Part shown: piece after piece, positions 27,002 through 36,244 of the stretch
Layout: each line of letters starts with the position of its first letter
Position numbering within the stretch: the stretch's first letter is position 1
Source: Oscillospiraceae bacterium HV4-5-C5C
GTDB lineage: Bacteria; Bacillota; Clostridia; Saccharofermentanales; Fastidiosipilaceae
DNA: 64,000 nt
NCBI GenBank assembly: GCA_012034405.1
Contig: JAAVLZ010000012.1
Location: forward strand, 34,421 to 98,420
Direction: 5' to 3'
Position numbers and translations under genes: made by a program
Notes under the pieces: model-generated
Database searches by the model: none
What the model saw: only the letters and a program-made list of their open reading frames with translations
What the model was told of the DNA's origin: nothing

Positions 27002-28249
27002 TCAAGCCTGATCCTGACCCTGATCCGGGTCGGCCGGAGCGGTCTCAGCCGGCGTTTCCGGAGTGGCTGTCTGATCAGCCGGCGCGGTTTCCTCCGCCGC
27101 GGCAGCAGCCTGAGGCTGGTCTTCCAGGTCCGTTTCAGATTGCTGGCGGTCCGGCGCGGTTTCCTCCGCCGCGGCTTCAAACACCTGCATAAACTCTGAT
27201 TCAAACAGCTCTCTGTACTGCGATTCTGACTTAATGTCAATCTTCCAGCCGGTCAGTTTAGCAGCAAGACGGGCATTCTGGCCTTCCTTGCCAATGGCCA
27301 GCGATAGCTGCGCGTCCGGTACGATCACCCTGGCAGAGCGGTTTTCCTCATCCGCGTCCACCCGCACCACTTTTGCCGGGCTCAAGGCGTTACTGATAAA
27401 GTTTTCCAGAACCGGATCCCATTCAATAATATCAATCTTCTCATTATTCAATTCTGTCATAACGGCCTGGACCCTGAGGCCATGCTGACCTACGCAGGCC
27501 CCCAGCGCGTCTACATCAGCGTCTCTTGACGCCACCGCAATTTTGGTTCTGGCGCCGGCCTCACGCGCCACAGAGATGATCTCAACCACGCCATCCTTTA
27601 TTTCCGGTACTTCCTGCTCAAACAGCTTGCGCACCATGTTGGGATGCGACCTGGAAACAAACACGACCGGACGGCCACGGCGATCATCAACCTTTAATAC
27701 ATAAAACTTCATCCGCTGATTAAAGTGGTAGGATTCGGTTTTAACCTGCTCATGGCGGGTCAGGACTGCCTCCGCCCGATCAATATCCACAATCACCTCA
27801 TTGCGGTCACGGCGCTGCACCACACCGGTGACCAGTTCTCCGATTTTGGTGCTGAACTCATCCTGGATCCGGTCCCGTTCCGCGGTCGCCAGTTTCTGGA
27901 CGATCACGTTTTTAGCCGTCTGCGCCGCCAGCCGGCCAAAATCCTGAGGCGAAAGCTCAAATTCCAGCAAGTCGCCAAGCTCAAAATCATCACTGATACC
28001 CTGAGCTTCAGCCAAAGAAATCTGCGAATTGGGATCTTCTACCGCCTCCACAACTTCCCGCATCATATAGACCTTCATGTCGCCGGTCTCCCGGTTGACC
28101 TCCGCCCGGATGTTGTCGGTGGTTTTGGCATCAAACTCCCGTTTGTATGAGGAAATCAAAGCTTCTTCTATAGCCTGATACAAGACCTCCGCATCAATTC
28201 CGCGCTCCTTTTCAAGCTGCTGAATAGCCGCTATTAATTCTGTATTCAT
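27002..28249 (-). CDS. nusA: Transcription termination/antitermination factor NusA
   Basis: Binds RNA polymerase and nascent RNA, controlling pausing, termination and antitermination. The 415-residue product has the N-terminal RNAP-binding domain (MNTELIAAIQQLEKERGI), the S1 domain (about 130-200), and KH1/KH2 including the conserved VGQHGLRVQAV and AIGKEGQNARLAAKLTGW. A Glu/Ala/Pro/Gln tail of about 70 residues follows. The ATG at 28249 is chosen over an upstream in-frame ATG because AAGGAG precedes it and the family homology begins there. Confidence 0.97.
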   Translation of the reverse strand: MNTELIAAIQQLEKERGIDAEVLYQAIEEALISSYKREFDAKTTDNIRAEVNRETGDMKVYMMREVVEAVEDPNSQISLAEAQGISDDFELGDLLEFELSPQDFGRLAAQTAKNVIVQKLATAERDRIQDEFSTKIGELVTGVVQRRDRNEVIVDIDRAEAVLTRHEQVKTESYHFNQRMKFYVLKVDDRRGRPVVFVSRSHPNMVRKLFEQEVPEIKDGVVEIISVAREAGARTKIAVASRDADVDALGACVGQHGLRVQAVMTELNNEKIDIIEWDPVLENFISNALSPAKVVRVDADEENRSARVIVPDAQLSLAIGKEGQNARLAAKLTGWKIDIKSESQYRELFESEFMQVFEAAAEETAPDRQQSETDLEDQPQAAAAAEETAPADQTATPETPAETAPADPDQGQDQA

Positions 28250-28305
28250 TTTTTCTCCTTTCAGCCGCCGGCGCCTGCCACAGGCTCCGTTCAGGTTCAA
28301 TCCAC

Positions 28306-28773
28306 TTAAAAAACAATAACTCTTTTAATCTTAGCCACGTCAGTCAAGTCTAAACGCCGGACCTCAGCCTGATCAGGCTGAACACAGACCCAGCCATCTC
28401 CACCATCAACCAGCAGTCCGGTAAACCGTTTAACCCCGGCGACAGCCTGATACAGGCTGACCTCAACCAGCTCATCCTTATGCCTCCTGAAATCGGCCGC
28501 GGTTTTAAGCGGCCGGTCCACGCCCGGCGAAGAAACCTCCAGAAAATAGGCGCCTTGATAGGAAAATTCGCTATCCAGCAGGGGATCCAGCGACCGGCTG
28601 ACAGTCTCACAGTCAGTCAGGCCGATTCCGCCGCGGCGGTCAATATAAAAGCGCAGGATCTTGCGTCCTTCCTCAGTTATAAAATCCGTATCGATCAGTT
28701 CATAACCCAATTGTTCAATTATGGGACGTGCCAGGTTGTCTGCCTCCCTGGCCAGCCGACCGCCTGCTGCCAT
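28306..28773 (-). CDS. rimP: Ribosome maturation factor RimP
   Basis: Needed for 30S subunit maturation. The 155-residue product has the N-terminal domain (IIEQLGYELIDTDFI, later ILRFYIDRRGGIGLTDCE) and the C-terminal SH3-like domain (FTGLLVDGG). GGAGGAG lies 5 nt before the ATG. First gene of the long minus-strand operon; its leader carries a strong hairpin (28804-28834). Confidence 0.95.
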   Translation of the reverse strand: MAAGGRLAREADNLARPIIEQLGYELIDTDFITEEGRKILRFYIDRRGGIGLTDCETVSRSLDPLLDSEFSYQGAYFLEVSSPGVDRPLKTAADFRRHKDELVEVSLYQAVAGVKRFTGLLVDGGDGWVCVQPDQAEVRRLDLTDVAKIKRVIVF

Positions 28774-28803
28774 ATTGCTCCTCCTTGCAACCCTATCAAA
28801 AGG

Positions 28804-28834
28804 AAAGAGCGGACTTGCTGTAAGCCCACTCTTT
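28804..28834 (-). promoter_or_regulatory. Leader hairpin of the rimP-nusA operon (possible attenuator)
   Basis: The minus-strand RNA folds into a 13-bp stem, AAAGAGUGGGCUU with AAGUCCGCUCUUU, around the loop ACAGC, followed by CCUUUU. Two pairs are G-U wobbles on this strand and would be C-A mismatches on the other, so the structure belongs to the minus-strand transcript. It starts about 15 nt after the expected transcription start and ends about 30 nt before rimP. A conserved rimP-leader attenuator is known in other bacteria; relation is inferred. Confidence 0.6.
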
Positions 28835-28858
28835 CAATAACATGCCAATACTTGTTGT

Positions 28859-28887
28859 ATTCTATCATATGACCATCAATCAAGCAA
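28859..28887 (-). promoter_or_regulatory. Promoter of the rimP-to-rodA operon
   Basis: Minus strand: -35 TTGCTT, 17-nt spacer, -10 TAGAAT, about 85 nt before rimP and directly ahead of the leader hairpin. Confidence 0.75.
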
Positions 28888-28932
28888 GCAGCCTACCCGG
28901 CCGAACCCTGCGTCTGCAGAGCACACGTTTAT

Positions 28933-29490
28933 TTACCCAAGGAAAGAATCTGATATACGGTTGAAACCCGCTGCTTTTAACCCACTGCCATCCAGGAACT
29001 CACGGCCGTTGTCTGCCGTCAGCTTTTTGATGATTTGAGTCAAGTTGCCGTCCACCCGCTTCCGGGCCCGCCTGACGGCCCAGATTCCTTCCGTCTGGCG
29101 CTTATTCCGGATCAGCACATTCACTGTTTGTCGCGGCTGCCGGTCAACCCAGGTCAGGATCGCTAGCTTGGTTCCGGCTTTCCCGCAGATCCAGGTTACT
29201 TACGTCCCGGAATATGCCCCCTCTTATGTGTCCTCACCCTTTGTTTGCCGCCCGCTGCCAGCTGCGCAGCTGTGCGTATCGGCCCGGTATACCCTCCTCC
29301 CTGAGATACAGCGGTTCAGCCTTGTTAAAGCTGAGGTTCATTCGTCGCTGCTCTACCAGCCCCCGTTTGACCTCCCGCCCGATGCTTGGCCGGTCCCGGC
29401 TGAGGGTAAGCGTGGCGCCGTTTTTGGGGAACTCAAGCCCTGCTCATTCAAACCTTCGATTTGATCTCTTTCTCGTTGACATCATTCTCC
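28933..29490 (-). pseudogene. Relic of an IS30-family transposase
   Basis: Pieces of an IS30-type transposase can be followed on the minus strand through several frames: an N-terminal HTH part (ERDQIEGLNEQGLSS, then SRDRPSIGREVKRG), a middle part (GTKLAILTWVDRQPRQTVNV), and the DDE region KLTADNGREF with the family's DNGxEF signature. Stops and frame changes separate the parts and the C-terminus is cut off, so it is inactive. No terminal repeats were recognised. It fills most of the gap between the rimP promoter and the next plus-strand gene. Confidence 0.75.
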
Positions 29491-29715
29491 GGCGTCAGCT
29501 CGCTGTCAACAAGCAGCTTATCCTACATAATCAACAATCAGGCTGCTTGCAGACGGCTTTGCTTTAGCAGGGGTATGAATAATTGCTTGGAATTATTTCA
29601 ATATTTTTCATAAATTTGCTGGGTTCTGTCACATATCCGCGTTTATCTTTACCCTTAACTAAGCTACAATATAAACAAGCTCTTTTGAGTAATACACTTG
29701 CAAGGAGACAGGCTT

Positions 29716-30135
29716 ATGATCAAAGTAATTATAGGACCCAAAGGCAGCGGAAAAACCAGCCGGCTGGTCAATGACCTGAATGCGCATGCAGAACGAGACA
29801 GTGACAATGTTGTTTGCATAGAGCGGAAGGCAAGACTGGACCGGCTGATTCATTATCGTGTACGTCTCGTTGATATTTCAGAATACCCCACCCATGGATT
29901 CAGGGAATTGCTCAGTTTCATCAGCGGTCTGTGCGCTAAAGATTATGACATCACGCATATCTATATAGACAGCATTTATAAAGTGGCCGGTGAATCCGAC
30001 CCGGAAGCACTGGATAACTTCTTACAGGAACTGGATCAATTCACTCAAGCTCACGATCTTACCGTCACCATTCTCCTGAGTGCTACTGAAGACGACATAT
30101 CTGACACCGTCAACCAATACGCTATTATGGTATAG
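29716..30135 (+). CDS. Small P-loop ATPase-like protein of unknown function
   Basis: 139-residue soluble protein with a Walker A motif GPKGSGKTS at residues 6-14 and a Walker-B-like hydrophobic strand ending in acid (ITHIYIDS, about residues 82-89). No other domain is visible. I do not recognise a named family; the size and early P-loop suggest a truncated RecA-like or kinase-like fold. The ATG at 29716 is set by AAGGAG upstream. It is followed 47 bp later by mscL, with no terminator seen between, so the two may be cotranscribed. Confidence 0.8.
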   Translation: MIKVIIGPKGSGKTSRLVNDLNAHAERDSDNVVCIERKARLDRLIHYRVRLVDISEYPTHGFRELLSFISGLCAKDYDITHIYIDSIYKVAGESDPEALDNFLQELDQFTQAHDLTVTILLSATEDDISDTVNQYAIMV

Positions 30136-30182
30136 TAGTTGCCGGTCATAGACTTGATAAAATGAAGTAAGGAGTCAAAAAT

Positions 30183-30587
30183 ATGTCATGGGTTAAAGAG
30201 TTTAAAGAGTTTATCATGCGGGGCAACGTCATTGATATGGCAGTTGGTGTTGTGGTAGGCTCGGCATTCAGCGCGGTGGTTAATTCTCTGGTCAGCGACA
30301 TCATCATGCCGGTTATCGGTTTCATTACCGCCGGTATCCAGTTCAGTGACCTGAAGGTTATGCTGGGAGACGCGTCTATCAACTACGGCGTTTTTATTGA
30401 AACCATTATTAAGTTCCTCATCATTGCTTTATGTATTTTCTTTGTCATCAAGGGCATTAACACCATGAGAGACAAACTGGACGCGCGCCACAAAAAGGCT
30501 GAGGAGACTGCGGCTGAGGAAGCTGCCGAGCCGACTGAAGCTGAACTGCTGGCCTCAATTCTGGCTGAACTTAAAGCCAAAAAGTAA
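30183..30587 (+). CDS. mscL: Large-conductance mechanosensitive channel MscL
   Basis: Pentameric membrane channel that opens on high membrane tension after hypo-osmotic shock. The 134-residue product has the amphipathic N-terminal helix (VKEFKEFIMRGNVIDMAVG), TM1 (VVVGSAFSAVVNSLV), a periplasm-facing loop, TM2 (about 71-93) and a charged C-terminal helix. Length and motifs are normal. AAGGAG lies about 8 nt before the ATG; a terminator follows. Confidence 0.97.
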   Translation: MSWVKEFKEFIMRGNVIDMAVGVVVGSAFSAVVNSLVSDIIMPVIGFITAGIQFSDLKVMLGDASINYGVFIETIIKFLIIALCIFFVIKGINTMRDKLDARHKKAEETAAEEAAEPTEAELLASILAELKAKK

Positions 30588-30634
30588 CTGCTGGCGGCTG
30601 GCAGAGCCGTTGTATTGCCAAACTTATATAAGCC

Positions 30635-30668
30635 AGGCCTGATCTTGATTGATCAGGCTTTTTTTATA
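30635..30668 (+). terminator. Terminator after mscL
   Basis: Arms GCCTGATC and GATCAGGC around TTGATT, followed by nine T with one break. Strong rho-independent terminator on the plus strand. Confidence 0.9.
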
Positions 30669-30840
30669 ACTTGGCGGCTTCAACGCCAAGATAGCTGAAA
30701 ATTTAGTTATTAACTGATTGTTTTAGCACCACCTTTCATTTCTGCCGCGGGATCGCTTGTCAGCCAATCACGCCGGTGCTATTGTGAAGGACAGCCCTTA
30801 GCCTTTAGGGGTGGCAAAGCTTGAAAGGAGTTGAGTCAGC

Positions 30841-31371
30841 ATGCTTAGCATAATTGCTGTTATGGTTGAAAACCGCGCCGGTGTTTTGTCCCGGGTCAGC
30901 AACCTTTTTGCGCGTCGCGGTTTTAACATTTCCAGCTTGGCGGTCGGTGAAACTCAGAATCCGGAAATCAGCCGGATCACGCTGTCATTAGATGTCAGTG
31001 CTGAGGAGTTAGCTCAGATGGTCAAGCAGCTATACAAGCTGCCGGATGTCCTGATTGTCAGGAACCTGACCCATGAGCGGTACTGCGCCAGAGAATTTGT
31101 TTTTTTCAAAGTCAGCTGTGTCGCCAGTCAGCGGGGTGAAGTGATAAATCTGATTAATATTTTCCGTGGTCATATTGTGGATGTTTCGGCAGACAGCCTG
31201 ACGTTTGAGGTCAGCGGTGCTGAAGAAAAAATTGCCGCGCTGCAGCAGTTGCTGAATGAATACGGCATTCTGGAGTTAGTCCGCACCGGCCAGATCGCTA
31301 TTGAACGGGGCAGTTCTTCGTTTTCAGCCCCGCTTAAAGAAGATTCCCATACTGAGGAGGTATCTGAATAA
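30841..31371 (+). CDS. ilvN: Acetolactate synthase small subunit
   Basis: Regulatory subunit that gives valine feedback control to acetolactate synthase, first enzyme of valine/isoleucine synthesis. The 176-residue product has the N-terminal ACT domain (VENRAGVLSRVSNLFARRGFNI) and a C-terminal regulatory domain. GAAAGGAG lies 9 nt before the ATG; ilvC begins at the next base after the stop codon. The catalytic subunit IlvB is not next to it and must be elsewhere. The 170-nt leader shows no clear T-box or other riboswitch. Confidence 0.93.
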   Translation: MLSIIAVMVENRAGVLSRVSNLFARRGFNISSLAVGETQNPEISRITLSLDVSAEELAQMVKQLYKLPDVLIVRNLTHERYCAREFVFFKVSCVASQRGEVINLINIFRGHIVDVSADSLTFEVSGAEEKIAALQQLLNEYGILELVRTGQIAIERGSSSFSAPLKEDSHTEEVSE

Positions 31372-32376
31372 ATGAAAAAAGTATACAAAGAAGCTGAATG
31401 CGCCACGGGTGCGCTGGACGGTAAAGTGATTGCCATCCTGGGTTACGGAAGCCAGGGCCACGCCCACGCTAAAAATCTGCACGACAGTGGCTATGACGTT
31501 GTGGTTGGTCTTTATGAGGGTTCTAAATCCCGCGCCAAGGCTGAAGCCGCCGGACTGAAAGTACTGGACACTGCCGCTGCGGTAAAAGCTGCGGACGTCA
31601 TCATGGTCCTGCTGCCGGATGAAAAGCAGGCCTCAGTCTACAAGCAGGACATTGAGCCCAACCTCACGGAAGGCAAGGCCTTAGCCTTTGCTCATGGCTT
31701 TAACATTCATTATCAGTGCATCATTCCTCCGGAAAACATTGATGTCTTTATGATCGCGCCGAAGGGCCCCGGCCATACCGTACGCAGTGAATTTGAGCTG
31801 GGTCACGGCGTTCCCTCTCTGTACGCGGTTTATCAGGACTATACCGGCCACGCCATGGATATCGCCCTGGCTTATGGCGCCGGGATCGGTTCAGCCCGTG
31901 CCGGCCTTCTGGGTACCACTTTCCGTGAAGAGACAGAGACCGATTTGTTCGGTGAACAAGCTGTCCTCTGCGGTGGCGTAGCCGAGCTGATGAAAACCGG
32001 TTTTGAGGTATTGACGGAAGCCGGGTATGATCCTGAAAATGCCTATTATGAATGCATGCATGAAATGAAACTGATTGTTGACCTGGTGTATCAGGGCGGT
32101 CTGTCATTAATGCGTTACTCGATTTCCAACACCGCTGAATACGGAGATTACTGCAGTGGCCGCCGGGTCATTACAGCTGAGACCAAGGAAGCTATGCGGG
32201 GTATTCTGAAAGATATTCAGGACGGTACCTTTGCTACGCAGTGGCTGCAGGAATGCCAGTCCGGTCAGATTACCTTAAAAGCGCGGCGCCGGCTGGAAAG
32301 CCAGCACCCGGTTGAAGTCGTCGGCAAGCAGCTGCGCGGTCTGATGTCCTGGAATCACGCGATTGATGTGGAGTAA
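31372..32376 (+). CDS. ilvC: Ketol-acid reductoisomerase IlvC
   Basis: Converts acetolactate to dihydroxyisovalerate (and the isoleucine counterpart) with NAD(P)H and Mg. The 334-residue class I product has the Rossmann motif [10 protein letters not shown] (24-33), the catalytic KGPGHTVR block, metal-binding glutamates in the DLFGEQ and ECMHE segments, and the C-terminal helical domain. The cofactor loop reads GLYEGSKS (46-53), where GLRxGSxS is usual: the phosphate-facing Arg is replaced by Tyr and an acidic Glu is added, so NADH use is plausible. Directly follows ilvN. Confidence 0.96.
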   Translation: MKKVYKEAECATGALDGKVIAILGYGSQGHAHAKNLHDSGYDVVVGLYEGSKSRAKAEAAGLKVLDTAAAVKAADVIMVLLPDEKQASVYKQDIEPNLTEGKALAFAHGFNIHYQCIIPPENIDVFMIAPKGPGHTVRSEFELGHGVPSLYAVYQDYTGHAMDIALAYGAGIGSARAGLLGTTFREETETDLFGEQAVLCGGVAELMKTGFEVLTEAGYDPENAYYECMHEMKLIVDLVYQGGLSLMRYSISNTAEYGDYCSGRRVITAETKEAMRGILKDIQDGTFATQWLQECQSGQITLKARRRLESQHPVEVVGKQLRGLMSWNHAIDVE

Positions 32377-32722
32377 GCTGTTTCTCACGGTCTGAATACA
32401 GCCGTCCATCAAAAAATCCCCAGTTCCTTTAGGTGGGTGTACGTAAAACAGTAATTCAACAAAAGTACGATTACGGCATCTGTCAGACAGGGTTGGCTAA
32501 CTAACGAATAGGCGGTACTTGGCTTTTGAAGCTGGGTATCGCTTTCTTTGAACTGGTGTGGGCCTGCTACGTTTGGGCGGCATGGCCGTATTTTCAGGTA
32601 CCAAAGCAGGACGGTAGCTATCAGGACAGTCCCGGCGATTGGAAGCACTACTCTGGTGACTTTCCTTGGTGGCTGCTGTGCTGTTAATTCATCCGGCACT
32701 TCCGCAATAAGTTTGAACGAAA

Positions 32723-33285
32723 ATGGAGTGGAGCTTGCAGCTGCTGTTCCTGATGGACAAGGACGATGAACTGCCGTGGCTCAGTTATCGGCCCTTCGGA
32801 AATCTGGTAGGTAATCTGACCGAGCTGATCGTCAAGGAGCAAAACTGGCAGCCCATGATTGATGTGGTCTGGAACAACCGCCAAGTTAATGACTGCTCCG
32901 GTAAGAATGTAAACAAGCGGGACTTTATGCGCTCATGGACGCACAGCCGGACTGCACAGCATATTTCCATCGAGGAAGTGTTGGAAACAGGTGTGAAGCT
33001 GGACGGCGAAAGGCTGTTTGAGATTGCTGAGCCCCGTGGGAAGTTTGAGAGCCAAGTGCTTTCAGAGCTTCACATGGAGCAATTCAAAAGCAGGCTGAGG
33101 GAACAGGACAAACAGATTTTACAGATGTGGTACGAGGGATATTCCCTAAAGGAGATCGCCATCCAAGTCGGTTTCAAAACACCCTGCGCAGTTGGATAGC
33201 ACCTTGGGAAGATCGCCGGAGCTTATGAGGGATTTTGTATCTGGCGAGTACAGCGATTTTCTGGATAAACACAGTAAATATATTA
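32723..33285 (+). pseudogene. Decayed sigma-70-like/HTH gene of a conjugative element
   Basis: A 158-codon open frame from 32723 encodes a protein whose C-terminal half is a sigma region-4-like HTH (REQDKQILQMWYEGYSLKEIAIQVGF). Its N-terminal text resembles small regulators carried by clostridial integrative elements. After FKTPCAVG the homologous text continues only in other frames (KIAGAYE, then FVSGEYSDFLDKH), so the 3' end is frameshifted. The 350 bp between ilvC and this gene hold no convincing gene. Confidence 0.6.
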
Positions 33286-33317
33286 TTCAAATAGAAAGGT
33301 CTAAGGGAGAAAACGAA

Positions 33318-33818
33318 ATGGACATTAGAGGGCTATCAGTCAAATTCTATGTACGGAAACTGACTGAGGATGATGTTGAAGCAATCTATCAATTGTCGGT
33401 GGAAAATCCCATGTTTTTTCGATACTGTCCGCCAAAGGTTACAAGAGAGAGCATTTTAAAAGATATGAGAGCCGTTCCACCACAAGTTGATTTTGAAAGC
33501 AAATACTATATTGGATTTTTTGAAAAAAATAAATTGATTGCAATTATGGATTTGATTCTGGGTTATCCTGATGAAAGCACTGCGTTTATAGGCTTATTTA
33601 TGATGAGTAGAGCTGAACAAGGTAAAGGTATCGGGTCAAATATCATAAGCGACTGCTCTGAATTTCTGAAAAAGTGTGGCTATCGGAAAATCCGATTAGC
33701 TTTTGCTAAAGGTAACCCCCAAAGTGAAGCGTTTTGGGTGAAAAACGAATTTATATATTCTGGCATCGAAAAAGATAACGGAGAGTATATTGCAGTTTCA
33801 ATGGAGCGAGCAGTATAA
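33318..33818 (+). CDS. GNAT family N-acetyltransferase
   Basis: 166-residue single-domain acyl-CoA N-acetyltransferase. The N-terminal half begins FYVRKLTEDDVEAIYQLS; the acetyl-CoA loop is EQGKGIGSNII (Q/RxxGxG motif, about residues 100-110), followed by the RLAFAKGNPQSEAFWVKNEF segment typical of the fold's end. Substrate unknown. The ATG at 33318 has AGGGAGA upstream. The gene is markedly more AT-rich than the housekeeping genes and lies among mobile-element relics, so it was probably imported. Confidence 0.85.
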   Translation: MDIRGLSVKFYVRKLTEDDVEAIYQLSVENPMFFRYCPPKVTRESILKDMRAVPPQVDFESKYYIGFFEKNKLIAIMDLILGYPDESTAFIGLFMMSRAEQGKGIGSNIISDCSEFLKKCGYRKIRLAFAKGNPQSEAFWVKNEFIYSGIEKDNGEYIAVSMERAV

Positions 33819-33929
33819 ACGTCCATTTGCTTTCGCAAAGGGTCCATCCCCCATAATTGAAAATGAATCTGCTGCATAGCCGTCTTGTACTTCGGTATAA
33901 GACGGCTTTTTCATGCGAGAATGGAGCCA

Positions 33930-34345
33930 CTAGGAACAAAGAACCTTTTGAGCATTACCCCGATGTGCTGAATGTGCAGCAGCTTGCGGAAGCCCTGCAT
34001 TTGTCGAGGGCTGGGGCTTACAATCTGCAGAAAGGAGCCTTTACGAGAACAGGACTGACCAAGCAGGAAAAGCCACAAATATTTGGTTTGACGAGAAAGC
34101 CCCCCGACTATTTATGTCCGCACCCATAATACCGACTTAAAGAACAGACTGACCGCCTACGCCGAGCAGCACCCCGACCAACGCAAGCTGACCGAGGACG
34201 ATGGGGTGATCGGCTGCAAGTCTTTTGAGATTGCCCAGGGGCGGTTATCCTTCCGTTTAACTGCCCCATATAGTGAGGAACGCCTAAGGGCGGCGAGTTA
34301 CTACGCTATTCTGCACAAGCCTCCCACGAGGCTTATTTATAGCGA
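33930..34345 (+). pseudogene. Relics of conjugative-element excisionase and accessory gene
   Basis: Reads YPDVLNVQQLAEALHLSRAGAY, split here as NVQQLAEALHLSRAG (an excisionase/MerR-like HTH found on clostridial transposons), broken soon after. In another frame from about 34160 the text AEQHPDQRKLTEDDGVIGC and RLSFRLTAPYSEERLRAAS matches a small protein type carried on integrative elements. Both are truncated and without own starts. The 34346-34571 stretch has only the terminator at 34391. Confidence 0.5.
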
Positions 34346-34390
34346 AGCAGGTCAAGATGAATCAAGGTAACAAGCGACCGTAACCCAAGA

Positions 34391-34434
34391 AAATCACCTG
34401 TCAATGTTGAGATGACAGGTGATTTTCTTTTTTT
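34391..34434 (+). terminator. Strong hairpin terminator, likely bidirectional
   Basis: Thirteen-base perfect arms (AAATCACCTGTCA and TGACAGGTGATTT) with a 9-nt loop, followed on the plus strand by TTCTTTTTTT. It separates the element relics from the convergent metG gene and could stop transcription from both sides. Confidence 0.85.
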
Positions 34435-34571
34435 AAGCAATGAAGCAGTTTTATTCCTTATTTCTGTAATATTAATGCGGTGCATAAACGCTTAATCTAG
34501 CATTGCAACCCTTATGAAACAGCGGTGATTCTAAAGATGAGAATTCAAATCCCCTGCTCATTCAGTACAGT

Positions 34572-36197
34572 TTATTGCATTTTCAATTTTTCCAATTCTT
34601 CCTCCGCATAACGTTTATCAATACGTTCAAACAGAATTGTGATTTGGGGCAATTGGTATCCGGCAGGAACTTGTTGTAATTCCCACTTGCTTGTTAGGTC
34701 GAGCCACTTTACAATTTTGGAAGATGAGAACGGCAAGAAGGGGGTAAGAATCATTGACAAGCATGCAATGATTTGCACACAGTTAAACAATGTGTTTGCG
34801 CAGGCGTCAGGGCATTGCGCCCTTGTTTTCCACGGTTCGCCCGCATCATAGCAGCGATTACCGTAGCGAACCAGGTCAAACGCGCTGTCTAGCGCTTCTT
34901 TGAATTTTCCCGTCTCAATTTTTTCACCGACCGCTGCAAACGCGGTTTCAATTTGACTCTGCGTGTCATGATCTAACACCCCCTTCGGCACGATACCGTC
35001 CAAATATTTCACGATAAACACAAGTGTGCGATTGACCAGATTCCCCCAACCGCCGAGCAGCTCAGTGTTGTTGCGCTCAACAAACTCCCTCCATGAAAAA
35101 TCAGTATCGCGTTTTTCCGGTCCGTTGGCAATGAAGAAGTATCGGATTGTATCTGGATTATATCGCGCCGCGATATCCTTCGCCCATATCGCCCAGTTTT
35201 GGCTGGTGGAGATTTTCTTGCCTTCCAAGGTTAAATATTCACTGGAAATGATGCGATCTGGTAAGCGCAAGTTCTTACCGTGTGCTAATATCAACGATGG
35301 TAAAATAATCGTGTGGAATGGAATGTTATCCTTGCCATGCACATAATAATGCAGAGCATTTTCACCAAACAGCTCCTCAAAATCAATGCCCCGTTCTTTG
35401 CATAGTACAGCGCTTGTCGAAAGATAACCCAGCACATTTTCTGCCCATATATAAATCTTCTTGTCAGCGTATCCATCCTTAGGGACATCAATTCCCCAAT
35501 CCAAATCGCGCGTGATAGCACGATCTCGTAATCCTTCATCCAGATAACGTTTTGTGAAAGCAATTGCATTTTTTCGCCAATCAGGATGGTTGTTCAAAAG
35601 CGCACGCAATTCCGTTTCCAATTTAGAAATGAGCAGGAATAATTGCGTGGATTTTTTATAAATGAGTGCGCTGCCGCAGTCTGAACATCGGGCATTCACA
35701 ACCGTGTCCGCTTCCAACACCTCTCCACAGGCATCGCACTGATCACCGCGTGTAGGCATTCCGTAAGCGGGGCATTCACCTACAACCAAGCGGTCAGTTA
35801 ACACCTTTTGGCAGGAGGGGCAAAAGGCTAACTTGACTTCTCGTTCTTCAATATATCGCCCATGATACATTATTTTGTGGAACGCACGAACGAACTCCAT
35901 GTGCCGTTTGTCCGTGGTCTTAGTGTACAAATCATAGGAAAAGCCTAATTGTTGAAAGACCTCACAAAACTCTTTGTGATATGCTTCGCTAATTTCGCTC
36001 GGTGTCCTTCCCTCCTGTTTTGCCCTAATCGTGACCGGTGTGCCGAAACAGTCGCTTCCTGAAACGTAATAAACGCTTTTCCCTCTTGCCCGCCAGTATC
36101 GGGCAAGAACATCTCCCGGCAAAAGCGCCGCAATATGACCGATATGGAGTGATCCGTTGGCATACGGCCATGCGCCGCCAATTAAAATGTTCATCAT
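34572..36197 (-). CDS. metG: Methionyl-tRNA synthetase
   Basis: Class I aminoacyl-tRNA synthetase charging tRNA-Met. The 541-residue product has the HIGH motif (residues 18-21), four zinc-type CxxC pairs between about 125 and 175 (a double knuckle), and a KMSKS loop that reads KKISTS. It lacks a C-terminal EMAP-like tRNA-binding domain. The double knuckle and altered KMSKS suggest a less common MetRS type. The gene is AT-rich compared with the core genome and lies between mobile-element relics, so it was probably acquired. Start: GAGG 5 nt before ATGATG. A Met T-box leader precedes it. Another metG may exist elsewhere. Confidence 0.95.
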   Translation of the reverse strand: MMNILIGGAWPYANGSLHIGHIAALLPGDVLARYWRARGKSVYYVSGSDCFGTPVTIRAKQEGRTPSEISEAYHKEFCEVFQQLGFSYDLYTKTTDKRHMEFVRAFHKIMYHGRYIEEREVKLAFCPSCQKVLTDRLVVGECPAYGMPTRGDQCDACGEVLEADTVVNARCSDCGSALIYKKSTQLFLLISKLETELRALLNNHPDWRKNAIAFTKRYLDEGLRDRAITRDLDWGIDVPKDGYADKKIYIWAENVLGYLSTSAVLCKERGIDFEELFGENALHYYVHGKDNIPFHTIILPSLILAHGKNLRLPDRIISSEYLTLEGKKISTSQNWAIWAKDIAARYNPDTIRYFFIANGPEKRDTDFSWREFVERNNTELLGGWGNLVNRTLVFIVKYLDGIVPKGVLDHDTQSQIETAFAAVGEKIETGKFKEALDSAFDLVRYGNRCYDAGEPWKTRAQCPDACANTLFNCVQIIACLSMILTPFLPFSSSKIVKWLDLTSKWELQQVPAGYQLPQITILFERIDKRYAEEELEKLKMQ

Positions 36198-36244
36198 ATT
36201 ACCTCATTTCTAATTTGAATTTCTGGTGTTTTGAAGTATAAAAA

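Noticed and set aside
30680..30840. T-box or other riboswitch before ilvN
   Set aside because: A TTTAGGGGTGGCAAAGC stretch resembles a T-box core only loosely, sits directly at the ribosome site and has no terminator or Stem I.
31748..32107. Antisense frames inside ilvC
   Set aside because: Composition and position show them to be shadows of a fully conserved enzyme gene.
32409..32699. Minus-strand 96-codon frame with a membrane segment
   Set aside because: No recognisable homology or ribosome site, and a plus-strand frame of similar length also exists there; left as unassigned relic DNA.
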